Notes under the pieces: generated by a model
What the model was told of the DNA's origin: nothing
What the model saw: only the letters and a program-made list of their open reading frames with translations
The model's database searches: none
NCBI GenBank assembly: GCA_046728975.1
Contig: JBKPFU010000009.1
Span: 1 to 23,628, forward strand
From: JBKPFU01 sp046728975
GTDB lineage: Bacteria > Actinomycetota > Thermoleophilia > Gaiellales > Gaiellaceae
DNA: 23,628 bases
Direction: 5' to 3'
Translations under genes and position numbers: made by a program
Shown here: piece after piece, positions 14,015-20,552 of the stretch
Layout of the letters: the number at the start of each line of letters is the position of its first letter
How positions within the stretch are numbered: the first letter of the stretch is position 1

Positions 14015-15166
14015 TTACGCCCCGGCGACCCTGAGGCCGCCCGCGAGCGGCGCCGGCGGCGCCTCGACCACGTGGTCGCCCGTGTCGAACCCGCCGCGCT
14101 CGAGCAGGCCAAAGAGCTGGTCCGGGCGGCTGGAGCGCGAGAGGGCGACGTCGAGTGTGATGATCCGCTTGATCGTCAGGTCGGCGAGCGACTGCTCCAT
14201 CGTCTGCATGCCCTTGCCGGAGCCGGTCTGCATGACGGAGTAGATCTGCTCGACCTTGCCCTGGCGGATCAGGTTCCGGACGGCGTCGTCGGGGAAGAGG
14301 ATCTCGAGCGCCGGCACGCGGCCGGTGCCGTCCGCAGTCGGCAGCAGCGCCTGCGTGACGACCCCCTCGAGCGTGGCCGCGAGCTGCACGCGGATCTGCT
14401 CCTGCTGGGCGGCCGGGAACGCGTCGATGATGCGGTCGACCGTGCTCGGCGCGCTCTGCGTGTGCAGCGTGGCGAAGACGAGGTGGCCGGTCTCCGCCGC
14501 CGTGATCGCGGTCCCGATCGTCTCCAGGTCGCGCATCTCGCCGAGGAGAATCACGTCGGGGTCCTCGCGGAGCGCGGCGCGCAGTGCATCGGCGAAGTTG
14601 GTCGCGTCGGGACCGATCTCGCGCTGGTTGACGATGCAGCGCTTGTGCCTGTGCACGAACTCGACCGGGTCCTCGATCGTGAGGATGTGGTCGGGGCGCT
14701 TGCGGTTGATCTCGTCGATCAGCGCCGCGAGCGTCGTCGACTTGCCCGACCCCGTCGGGCCGGTGACGAGCACGAGCCCGCGCGGCTTGTCGGCAAAGGA
14801 ATGGAGGCTCGCCGGGATGCCGAGCTCCTCCAGCGTCTTGATGTCGGCCGGGATCAGGCGGAACGCCGCTGCGAGCGTCTCGCGCTGGAAGTAGACGTTG
14901 ACGCGGAAGCGCGCGAGCCCCGGGATCGAGTGAGCCATGTCGATCGAGCGGTTGATCTCGAGGTTCTTCTGCTGCTCGGTGGACAGGATTCGATAGAGCA
15001 GCTGATGCGTGTCTTCGGAGGTCAGCTCCGGGGTGCCTTCGAGCCGCTCCAGATGCCCGCGCACGCGAATAACAGGCTTCGTGCCCACGGTGATGTGAAG
15101 GTCGGACGCGTCGCGCGCGACCATCTGCTCGAGCAGGCTGTCGATCGAATACAGGGTCTCCGGCAT
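14015..15166 (-). CDS. pilT: Type IV pilus retraction ATPase PilT
   Basis: This is a 383-residue hexameric motor ATPase. Visible are the N-terminal PAS-like domain (SIDSLLEQMVARDASDLHITVGTKPVIRVRG), Walker A GPTGSGKST (about residue 137), the Asp box (IEDPVEFVH), Walker B (VILLGEMRDLETI) and the His box (HLVFATLHT). It lacks the N-terminal MshEN/GSPII_E domain and Cys zinc motif of PilB, which marks it as PilT. The PilT family's C-terminal AIRNLIRE motif is present as AVRNLIRQG. It powers pilus retraction. It is the first gene of the pilT-M-N-O-P operon and has a sigma-28-type promoter 16 nt upstream, with GAGGGAG as ribosome binding site on a very short leader. Confidence 0.96.
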   Translation of the reverse strand: MPETLYSIDSLLEQMVARDASDLHITVGTKPVIRVRGHLERLEGTPELTSEDTHQLLYRILSTEQQKNLEINRSIDMAHSIPGLARFRVNVYFQRETLAAAFRLIPADIKTLEELGIPASLHSFADKPRGLVLVTGPTGSGKSTTLAALIDEINRKRPDHILTIEDPVEFVHRHKRCIVNQREIGPDATNFADALRAALREDPDVILLGEMRDLETIGTAITAAETGHLVFATLHTQSAPSTVDRIIDAFPAAQQEQIRVQLAATLEGVVTQALLPTADGTGRVPALEILFPDDAVRNLIRQGKVEQIYSVMQTGSGKGMQTMEQSLADLTIKRIITLDVALSRSSRPDQLFGLLERGGFDTGDHVVEAPPAPLAGGLRVAGA

Positions 15167-15182
15167 GGCTCCCTCGAGCGAG

Positions 15183-15210
15183 CTATCGGCAGCGCCCGAA
15201 CGTTCCTTAA
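15183..15210 (-). promoter_or_regulatory. Sigma-28-type promoter of the pilT-pilM-pilN-pilO-PilP operon
   Basis: On the minus strand, TTAAG (15210-15206), a 15-nt spacer and GCCGATAG (15190-15183). The pilT ATG follows 16 nt later with GAGGGAG in between. Confidence 0.75.
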
Positions 15211-15283
15211 CCCTGCGCCCGGACGCCCACCGTGAGCTAGTCGGGATCCCTCAGATGAGGGGTCGGACTCGCCCGCCGTGAGG

Positions 15284-15291
15284 GCCGATAC
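15284..15291 (+). promoter_or_regulatory. Probable sigma-28-type -10 element upstream of the first pilin gene
   Basis: GCCGATAC lies 41 nt before the pilA1 start and matches the -10 boxes of the other pilus promoters. At 15-nt spacing the -35 would be CGGAC (15264-15268), a poor match, so this promoter may be weaker or need an activator. Confidence 0.45.
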
Positions 15292-15332
15292 CTACCCGGA
15301 GCCACTTCGCATCCCCTTAAGGAGGACCACGC

Positions 15333-15719
15333 ATGCTTGCAAGGCTTAGTGATCGAATCAGGCGCGACGAGAAGGGTTTCACCCTGATCGAGCTCCTGGT
15401 CGTGATCATCATCCTCGGGATCCTGCTTGCGATCGCGATCCCGTCGTACCTGAGCTTCCGCACCCGGGCGAACAAGTCCGCCGCGCAGGCCAACGTCCGC
15501 GCCGCGGTGCCGGGCATGGAGGCGTTCAACGCCGACCACGCCACCGGCTACACGGGCGTGACGCTCACCAAGCTCCAGCAGTCCTACGACGCCGGGATCA
15601 AGAACGTCAAGATCTCCGTCGCTACCACCGGCGGCTACTGCCTCCGGAACACCACCCCCGGTACGGTCACCTACCACAAGTCCGGTCCGTCCGGCGACAT
15701 CAAGACGGGCGGCTGTTAG
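15333..15719 (+). CDS. pilA: Major type IV pilin, copy 1
   Basis: This is a 128-residue prepilin with a 15-residue leader, MLARLSDRIRRDEKG, then FTLIELLVVIIILGILLAIAIPSYLSF: Phe1 and Glu5 of class IVa pilins and the full N-terminal helix. The mature 113 residues end in the disulfide-type D region, with Cys in GGYCLRN and in the C-terminal TGGC. TTAAGGAGG 8 nt before the ATG is an almost ideal ribosome binding site, in keeping with an abundant product. A second copy begins 148 nt downstream and differs at only two mature residues. A strong terminator follows at 15741-15774, so the copies are separately transcribed. Confidence 0.95.
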   Translation: MLARLSDRIRRDEKGFTLIELLVVIIILGILLAIAIPSYLSFRTRANKSAAQANVRAAVPGMEAFNADHATGYTGVTLTKLQQSYDAGIKNVKISVATTGGYCLRNTTPGTVTYHKSGPSGDIKTGGC

Positions 15720-15740
15720 AACACGCCGTTTGAGTCTGGC

Positions 15741-15774
15741 GAAAGGGCGCGGGAGACCGCGCCCTTTCTCGTTT
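15741..15774 (+). terminator. Intrinsic terminator after pilin copy 1
   Basis: A perfect 12-bp stem GAAAGGGCGCGG / CCGCGCCCTTTC with loop GAGA is followed by TCGTTTT. Confidence 0.88.
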
Positions 15775-15795
15775 TCAGACCTCCCCCGATCGGGG

Positions 15796-15824
15796 CTTGA
15801 GCGCCGCGCGACCGCCGCCGATGG
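15796..15824 (+). promoter_or_regulatory. Sigma-28-type promoter of pilin copy 2
   Basis: CTTGAG (15796-15801), a 15-nt spacer and GCCGATGG (15817-15824). It lies 22 nt beyond the terminator of copy 1 and 43 nt before the copy 2 ATG, which has AAGGAG as ribosome binding site. Confidence 0.75.
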
Positions 15825-15867
15825 GGCTGCAAGCCACCCTGCTTCAACCCGAGAAGGAGCTAACTCC

Positions 15868-16251
15868 ATGACGAATTTGCGACAGCGCCTCGTGCGCGAC
15901 GACAAGGGGTTCACGCTGATCGAGCTCCTGGTCGTCATCATCATCCTCGGGATCCTGCTGGCGATCGCGATCCCGTCCTACCTGAGCTTCCGCACGCGGG
16001 CGAACAAGTCCGCCGCACAGGCCAACGTCCGCGCCGCGGTGCCGGGCATGGAGGCGTTCAACGCCGACCACGCCACCGGCTACACGGGCGTGACGCTCAC
16101 CAAGCTCCAGCAGTCCTACGACGCCGGGATCAAGAACGTCAAGATCTCCGTCGCCACCACCGGCGGCTACTGCCTCCGCAACACGTCGCCGGGTACGGTC
16201 ACCTACCACAAGTCCGGCCCGTCCGGCGACATCTCGACCGGCGGCTGCTAG
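15868..16251 (+). CDS. pilA: Major type IV pilin, copy 2
   Basis: This is a 127-residue prepilin with a 14-residue leader, MTNLRQRLVRDDKG, then the same FTLIELLVVIIILGILLAIA helix. The mature protein matches copy 1 at 111 of 113 positions (NTSPG for NTTPG, DISTGGC for DIKTGGC). A longer in-frame GTG start at 15730 lies inside the upstream terminator and promoter and is rejected; AAGGAG sits 8 nt before the ATG 15868. The leaders and intergenic DNA differ, while a 137-bp stretch of the coding region is identical in both copies, which points to recent gene conversion. The two leaders could still tune processing or timing. Confidence 0.95.
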   Translation: MTNLRQRLVRDDKGFTLIELLVVIIILGILLAIAIPSYLSFRTRANKSAAQANVRAAVPGMEAFNADHATGYTGVTLTKLQQSYDAGIKNVKISVATTGGYCLRNTSPGTVTYHKSGPSGDISTGGC

Positions 16252-16267
16252 GCCGCCGCGACAGGTT

Positions 16268-16304
16268 GAAGGGCGCGGCCGCCCCGCGCCCTTCGCTCTC
16301 GTTT
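16268..16304 (+). terminator. Intrinsic terminator after pilin copy 2
   Basis: An 11-bp perfect stem GAAGGGCGCGG / CCGCGCCCTTC with loop CCGCC is followed by GCTCTCGTTT. It resembles the terminator of copy 1 and ends 3 nt before the -35 box of the next promoter. Confidence 0.85.
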
Positions 16305-16307
16305 ACG

Positions 16308-16335
16308 TAAAGCGCCCGTTCCTGGATGCCGATAG
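16308..16335 (+). promoter_or_regulatory. Sigma-28-type promoter of the thioredoxin-fold-like gene
   Basis: TAAAG (16308-16312), a 15-nt spacer and GCCGATAG (16328-16335): the closest match in the window to the textbook FliA/WhiG promoter. GTG codons at 16340 and 16343 fall at the expected transcription start. Confidence 0.8.
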
Positions 16336-16342
16336 AGCAGTG

Positions 16343-16903
16343 GTGAGGGAGAAGCCGAGAACTCGCGTGCTTGCGGCCGTCGCGCTGGCGGCCGTGCTCG
16401 CGCTGGCCGCGGGAATAGTCCTGTTCACGCGCGGCCAGTCGAGCTCGGCAGCGGCGGAGCATGTGATCAAGCCGCTCCACCCCGTCTCGAAGAAGGCGAA
16501 GGCGGCGACGAGGGCGACGGCGGCGAGCAAGGTGCCGGCGAAGAAACCGAAGCGACCGGTCGCTCAGAATGTTGGCCAGAGGCTGGACGCCCTGCTCGCG
16601 AAGCGCCCGGTCGTCGTCGTGTCGCTCTATGCACCGAAGTCGGCCGTCGACGAGCTCGCGCTGGGTGAAGCCGAGGCCGGCGCACGGCTCGCAGGCGCGA
16701 GTTTCATGAAGGTCAATATCTTCAGCAATGCGCAGACGCGGCCGCTGCTGACGCTGCTGGGCGGAGGTTCCGCGCAGGCCGACCGCCTGCTCGACGGGCC
16801 GGCCGTTTTGATCTTCCAGCGTCCCAAGAACCTGTTCGTGCGCCTCGGCGGCTATTCGGACAAGGACAGCGTCGCCCAGGCCGCCATCAACGCCAGCGCC
16901 TAG
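16343..16903 (+). CDS. Membrane-anchored protein with a possible thioredoxin-like fold, in the pilus regulon
   Basis: I do not recognise a named family. The 186-residue protein has a basic start (VREKPRTR), one transmembrane helix (VLAAVALAAVLALAAGIVLF), a Lys/Ala/Pro linker (about 40-70) and a 110-residue extracytoplasmic domain. In that domain VVVVSLYAPKSAVDE, GASFMKVNIFS, LLDGPAVLIFQRP and RLGGYSDKDSVAQA follow the beta-alpha order of a thioredoxin fold, including the cis-Pro-like GPAVLIF. The CxxC is replaced by APKS, so no redox role is likely. GTG 16343 lies 7 nt past the sigma-28-type -10, the same distance as in the prepilin at 7173; GTG 16340 is the alternative. Its location and promoter suggest a pilus-assembly factor at the membrane. 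The fold is an inference. Confidence 0.7.
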   Translation: MREKPRTRVLAAVALAAVLALAAGIVLFTRGQSSSAAAEHVIKPLHPVSKKAKAATRATAASKVPAKKPKRPVAQNVGQRLDALLAKRPVVVVSLYAPKSAVDELALGEAEAGARLAGASFMKVNIFSNAQTRPLLTLLGGGSAQADRLLDGPAVLIFQRPKNLFVRLGGYSDKDSVAQAAINASA

Positions 16904-16906
16904 GCG

Positions 16907-17164
16907 ATGGCGAAGAAGGGCGCGCCCAACGAGCTGTTCGTGCGCCACGCGCGCAAGGACGGTCGCTCGATCGCCGTCCTGCGGGCGGTCGACCACGGCG
17001 ACTCATGCGTCGTCGAGGCCGAGATCTTTCCCCCGGGAGCGCTGAACGGTGAGCCCAGCCGGCCGGGCCCGTACACGTTCGCGGACGCGGCGCAGGCGAC
17101 GGCATTCGTCACGGAAGCTGTCGAGGCTTTGATGTACCTCGGCTGCGAGATCCAGGCGGAATAA
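16907..17164 (+). CDS. Conserved-looking hypothetical protein (85 aa)
   Basis: I do not recognise this gene. It starts 3 nt after the stop of the thioredoxin-fold-like gene, so it should be co-transcribed and possibly coupled. The product is soluble and mixed alpha/beta: a basic first third (MAKKGAPNELFVRHARKDGR), then SIAVLRAVDHGDSCVVEAEIF and a helix AAQATAFVTEAVEALMYLGC. There is no signal or membrane segment. Placement under the pilus-type promoter suggests a cytoplasmic accessory or regulatory role in piliation, but nothing in the sequence proves it. Confidence 0.7.
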   Translation: MAKKGAPNELFVRHARKDGRSIAVLRAVDHGDSCVVEAEIFPPGALNGEPSRPGPYTFADAAQATAFVTEAVEALMYLGCEIQAE

Positions 17165-17170
17165 GCCGCG

Positions 17171-17199
17171 TCCAGGGGTCAGACCCCTTGCCGTGTCCA
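17171..17199. repeat. REP-like palindrome, copy 2
   Basis: The core AGGGGTCAGACCCCT (17174-17188) is followed by TGCCGTGTCCA. It lies just after the stop of the 85-aa gene and in the same orientation as copy 3, about 90 nt downstream. Between the two copies (17200-17290) I see no gene. Confidence 0.65.
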
Positions 17200-17290
17200 T
17201 AAGCGCCGCTCCTGACGCGCTGGCGCGCGGAATGCCGCGACGAGGCGCACGACAAGGGCGAACGGAATCGCGGCGGCGCTAGTCCGGATC

Positions 17291-17325
17291 TGACATGACC
17301 AGGGTCAGACCCCTGGACCTGTCTA
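17291..17325. repeat. REP-like palindrome, copy 3
   Basis: CCAGGGTC-A-GACCCCTGG (17299-17316, one unpaired base) is followed by ACCTGTCTA. Its complement shares GACAGGTCC and the GGGGTCTGACCC core with copy 1 at 10328-10360. It ends 12 nt before the cyclophilin start, so it should influence that gene's leader. Confidence 0.65.
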
Positions 17326-17337
17326 AGCTGGACCCGT

Positions 17338-17796
17338 ATGGCCGCCGCGACCCTCCACACGAACCACGGTGCGATCGAGCTCGAGCTGCACGAGGCCGAC
17401 TCGCCGAAGACGGTGGCCAACTTCAAGAAGCTCGCCGGCGACGGCTTCTACGACGGCGTCATCTTCCACCGGGTCATCCCGGACTTCATGGTCCAAGGCG
17501 GCGACCCAACGGGGACCGGAACAGGCGGCCCCGGCTACACGTTCGAGGACGAGTTCAACCAGCACAAGGTCGTCCGCGGCGCGCTGGCGATGGCGAACGC
17601 CGGCCCGAACACGAACGGGAGCCAGTTCTTCATCGTCACGACCGAGTCGGCGCCGTGGCTGGACGGCAAGCACACGGTCTTCGGACGCGTGACCAGCGGC
17701 ATGGACGTCGTGGACGCGATCTCCGACGTCGAGACGGACGCGCGCGACAAGCCCCGCGAGGACGTCGTGATCGAGCGTGTCGAGCTAGCCGACTAA
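17338..17796 (+). CDS. Cyclophilin-type peptidyl-prolyl cis-trans isomerase
   Basis: This is a 152-residue single-domain cyclophilin. The active-site segments are all there: FHRVIPDFMVQGGDPTGTG (catalytic Arg, Phe and Gln), ANAGPNTNGSQFFI and PWLDGKHTVFG. The absence of a signal peptide makes it cytoplasmic. It catalyses proline isomerisation during protein folding. The ATG 17338 follows a REP-like palindrome by 12 nt, with no clear ribosome binding site or sigma-28-type promoter, so it is probably not part of the pilus regulon. It converges on pilB, with 14 nt between stops. Confidence 0.95.
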   Translation: MAAATLHTNHGAIELELHEADSPKTVANFKKLAGDGFYDGVIFHRVIPDFMVQGGDPTGTGTGGPGYTFEDEFNQHKVVRGALAMANAGPNTNGSQFFIVTTESAPWLDGKHTVFGRVTSGMDVVDAISDVETDARDKPREDVVIERVELAD

Positions 17797-17810
17797 ACCG
17801 GCGCCGACCG

Positions 17811-19601
17811 CTAAACGGTTACGCGCGTCAGCTCCTCGAGCGAGGTCAGTCCCGCCCCCACCTTCGCCAACCCGTCGTCCCAGAGCGTCCGCATGCCCTC
17901 TTCGATTGCCGCCCGCTCGAGCTCCTCGCGGCTCGCCTTCGACGCCGCGAGCTGCTCCAGGTTCTCGCTCATCGCGAGCAGCTGGAAGATCCCGATCCGG
18001 CCCTTGTAGCCGGTCTGGCCGCAGCGCGGGCAGCCGCGCTTGCGGTAGAAGACCATCCCGTCCGCTTTCGCCGCGACGTCGGGCGACACGCGCGCCTTGA
18101 TCATGTCCTCAACCGACGGCGTGAACATCTCGCAGCAGTGCGTGCAGAGCTTCCGCGCCAGGCGCTGGGCGAGCACTGCGGACACGGCCGAGCCGGTCAG
18201 GAACGGCTCCACACCCATCTCGTTCAGGCGCGTCAGCGCGCCGGGCGCGTCGTTTGTGTGCAGCGTCGAGAGCACGAGGTGCCCTGTCAGCGCGGCCTCG
18301 ATCGAGATCTTGGCGGTCTCCGGGTCGCGGATCTCCCCCACCATCACCACGTCGGGATCCGAACGGAGGATCGACCGCAGCGCGGCCGCGAAAGTCAGGC
18401 CCGCGCGCTGGTTGATCTGCACCTGATTTACCCCCGCGAGCCGGTACTCGACCGGATCTTCGACCGTGATGATGTTGATCTCGGGGTTGTTGATCTCGGC
18501 AAGGCCGGCGTACAGCGTGGTCGACTTACCCGAACCGGTCGGCCCCGTCACGAGCAGCGCCCCTGTCGGCCGGCTCAGGATCTCCTCGAGCTTGGCGCGC
18601 ATGTCGTCGGCGAGGCCCAGCTCCTCGAGCGTCGGCGCCTTCTTCGACTTGTCGAGCAGACGCATGACGATCGACTCGCCCTCGACCGTCGGCAGCGTCG
18701 CCACGCGGATGTCGAGCATCCGGCCCGCGGCGGCGGCGTTCAGCGAGATCCGGCCGTCCTGCGGCTTTCGCCGTTCCGCGATGTCCAGCTTCGCGAGCAC
18801 CTTCAAGCGCGTCGTCACGCCCGGCGTCATCCGCCGGGGAATCCGTTGCACCTCGTGCAGCACGCCGTCGATGCGCAGGCGGACGACGAGCGCGTCCTCC
18901 TGCGGCTCGAAGTGGATGTCGGACGCCCCGTCCTCGGCCGCCTGGAAGATGATCGAGTTCACGAGCCGGACGAGCGGAGCCTCGGAGATGCCGTCGTCGA
19001 CCTCGAGGTCGTCGGCGTCCTCCTCGACCTCCTCGACCTCCTCCTCGAGCACGGCGCGTGCGCCGAAGGCCTCGGACGCGCGCGTGAGCCGCCTGATCTC
19101 GCCGAGGATGTCCTCGCGGGCGGCAACGGCGAGCTCGACCTGGTACTTCGTCGCGAGCTTGAGCTCGTCGATCGCATGGAGGTTGCTCGGATCGGCGATC
19201 GCGACGCGGAGCGCGTTGTCGTCAAGCGCATACGGGATCACCCCGAGCCGCTCCAGCACGTGCAGAGGAAGCGCCTTCGCCGCGTCCTCGTCCACGCCGG
19301 TCACGGGTAGGTCGACCACGGGCAGCTGGTAGCGCGCGGCGAGCATGCGCGCGACCCCCTCGCTCGTGGCGAAGCCTTCGTCAACGAGCGCCTGGGCGAG
19401 CGACCCTGCTTGACCGGCGCGGCCGCGGGCGGTGGCAAGCTTGTCCTCGCTCAGCAGCCCCGTGGCTGCGAGCAGGTCGGCCACGAGCTCGGCGTTCGCG
19501 TTGATGCCGAACGACGCTGTCGGCAGCCCGCCTGCGGGCGCGGCGGCCTCATCGCCGGCAGCGCCGGGCGTCCGCAGGTTGGGTGGCCGCTCGAGTTCCA
19601 C
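17811..19601 (-). CDS. pilB: Type IV pilus extension ATPase PilB
   Basis: This is a 596-residue protein from the GTG 19601. The N-terminal GSPII_E/MshEN-type domain (LLAATGLLSEDKLATARGRAG...MLAARYQLPVVDL) is followed by an acidic run (VLEEEVEEVEEDADDLEVDDG, about 190-210) and the motor domain: Walker A GPTGSGKSTT, Asp box VEDPVEYRL, Walker B VVMVGEIRDPETA, His box HLVLSTLHTND, and the PilB-specific zinc site (CTHC and CPRC). It drives pilus extension. The start follows a very short leader carrying GAGGGA behind a sigma-28-type promoter. The upstream neighbour pilD has its own promoter, so pilB is a single-gene unit. Confidence 0.96.
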   Translation of the reverse strand: MELERPPNLRTPGAAGDEAAAPAGGLPTASFGINANAELVADLLAATGLLSEDKLATARGRAGQAGSLAQALVDEGFATSEGVARMLAARYQLPVVDLPVTGVDEDAAKALPLHVLERLGVIPYALDDNALRVAIADPSNLHAIDELKLATKYQVELAVAAREDILGEIRRLTRASEAFGARAVLEEEVEEVEEDADDLEVDDGISEAPLVRLVNSIIFQAAEDGASDIHFEPQEDALVVRLRIDGVLHEVQRIPRRMTPGVTTRLKVLAKLDIAERRKPQDGRISLNAAAAGRMLDIRVATLPTVEGESIVMRLLDKSKKAPTLEELGLADDMRAKLEEILSRPTGALLVTGPTGSGKSTTLYAGLAEINNPEINIITVEDPVEYRLAGVNQVQINQRAGLTFAAALRSILRSDPDVVMVGEIRDPETAKISIEAALTGHLVLSTLHTNDAPGALTRLNEMGVEPFLTGSAVSAVLAQRLARKLCTHCCEMFTPSVEDMIKARVSPDVAAKADGMVFYRKRGCPRCGQTGYKGRIGIFQLLAMSENLEQLAASKASREELERAAIEEGMRTLWDDGLAKVGAGLTSLEELTRVTV

Positions 19602-19620
19602 TCAGAATCCCTCGAACGAG

Positions 19621-19648
19621 GTATCGGCAGCGGCGGAGCCCGCCTTGA
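19621..19648 (-). promoter_or_regulatory. Sigma-28-type promoter of pilB
   Basis: On the minus strand, TCAAG (19648-19644), a 15-nt spacer and GCCGATAC (19628-19621), 19 nt before the GTG start, with GAGGGA between. Confidence 0.75.
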
Positions 19649-19769
19649 CCGCTGGTACCCCGTCAGGTGATACGGCCCGCCTCCGGCGCGCGAAAAGCGA
19701 GCGAAGGACGCAGCCTGGCGATGCTTTGCAGCCGTCGGAGGCGATGGCGCGTATTGCCTGAGGAGGTAC

Positions 19770-20516
19770 CTAAAAAAGCTGGAAGTACGCGTCCAGCAGC
19801 GACCCGCCCCAGAAGAGCGCGATCACGCCCCCGATCGCCAGGAACGGCGCGAACGGGATGCCCATCTTGCGGGCGGCGCCGCCGTAGCGGGCGAGTAGAT
19901 AGAAGCTCGGAACGAGCGCCGCGAACATGCCCAGCATCAGCGCGACTGAGACCGTCTTGCCGAGCGCGGCCCCCATCAGCAGTGCGAGCTTCACGTCGCC
20001 CATGCCCATCCCCGCGGGGTAGGCGAGCGCGGCTAGGAACAGGAACCCAGATGCGCCGAGCGCGCCGAGCGCCCACTCGGGACTCGGGTGGATCGCCGTC
20101 TGGCCCGCCAGGACGACCGCCGTCGCGGGGAGCACGACGCGATTCGGGACGATCCGGTGCGCGAGATCCGTCGCCGACACCGTGACGAGCACGGCACAGA
20201 AGAACCCGGCCAGAGCCGCTTCCGCGGTGAAACCGAACCTCAGGACACAGCCGGCGAGCAGAAGCGCCGTGACGACCTCGACCGCCGGGTACGTCCACGG
20301 GATCGCAACCGCGCACGAACGGCAGCGCCCGCGCAGGAGCGCGTAGGAAAGGAGCGGGACGTTGTCGTTCCACGCGAGCCGCGTGCCGCAGCTCATGCAG
20401 GCCGACGGCGGCCGGACGACGGAGCGGCGCAGCGGAACGCGCGCGGCAAGCACGTTCAGGAAGCTACCGAGGGCGAGGCCGGGTGCCAAAGCGAAAGCGG
20501 CGAGCGCGAGGTCCAC
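19770..20516 (-). CDS. pilD: Prepilin peptidase PilD (leader peptidase / N-methyltransferase)
   Basis: This is a 248-residue polytopic membrane protein with about eight helices. The N-terminal domain has the two CxxC pairs of a full-length enzyme (CMSC and CRSC) flanking PLLSYALLRGR, supporting methyltransferase activity. The catalytic aspartates are in SATDLAHRIVPN and GMGMGDVKL (GxGD protease motif). It cuts prepilins after the Gly and methylates the new N-terminus; its substrates here include the two PilA copies and the minor prepilins. GTG 20516 is 8 nt past a sigma-28-type -10, so the message looks leaderless. The promoter's -35 overlaps the stop of the PilX-like gene upstream. Confidence 0.95.
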   Translation of the reverse strand: MDLALAAFALAPGLALGSFLNVLAARVPLRRSVVRPPSACMSCGTRLAWNDNVPLLSYALLRGRCRSCAVAIPWTYPAVEVVTALLLAGCVLRFGFTAEAALAGFFCAVLVTVSATDLAHRIVPNRVVLPATAVVLAGQTAIHPSPEWALGALGASGFLFLAALAYPAGMGMGDVKLALLMGAALGKTVSVALMLGMFAALVPSFYLLARYGGAARKMGIPFAPFLAIGGVIALFWGGSLLDAYFQLF

Positions 20517-20524
20517 GAAGTGCG

Positions 20525-20552
20525 CTATCGGCCGTAGGGCCGGTCCACGTTA
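20525..20552 (-). promoter_or_regulatory. Sigma-28-type promoter of pilD
   Basis: On the minus strand, TAACG (20552-20548, one mismatch to TAAAG), a 15-nt spacer and GCCGATAG (20532-20525). Confidence 0.6.

Noticed and set aside
15741..16304. Similar hairpins after the two pilins as a new repeat family
   Set aside because: Both are ordinary GC stems with T-rich ends placed right after the stop codons; their likeness is explained by duplication of the pilin unit.
17295..19310. 671-codon open frame on the plus strand
   Set aside because: It is the antisense shadow of pilB, Arg-rich and without any domain; long shadows are normal in DNA of this GC content.
19690..19750. A possible third copy of the structured element (AAGGACGCAG at 19704-19713)
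   Set aside because: Only about 10 nt match; the GACCGAGGACA strand and the nested stems are absent. A 7-bp GCCTCCG/CGGAGGC pairing exists but encloses unrelated sequence.
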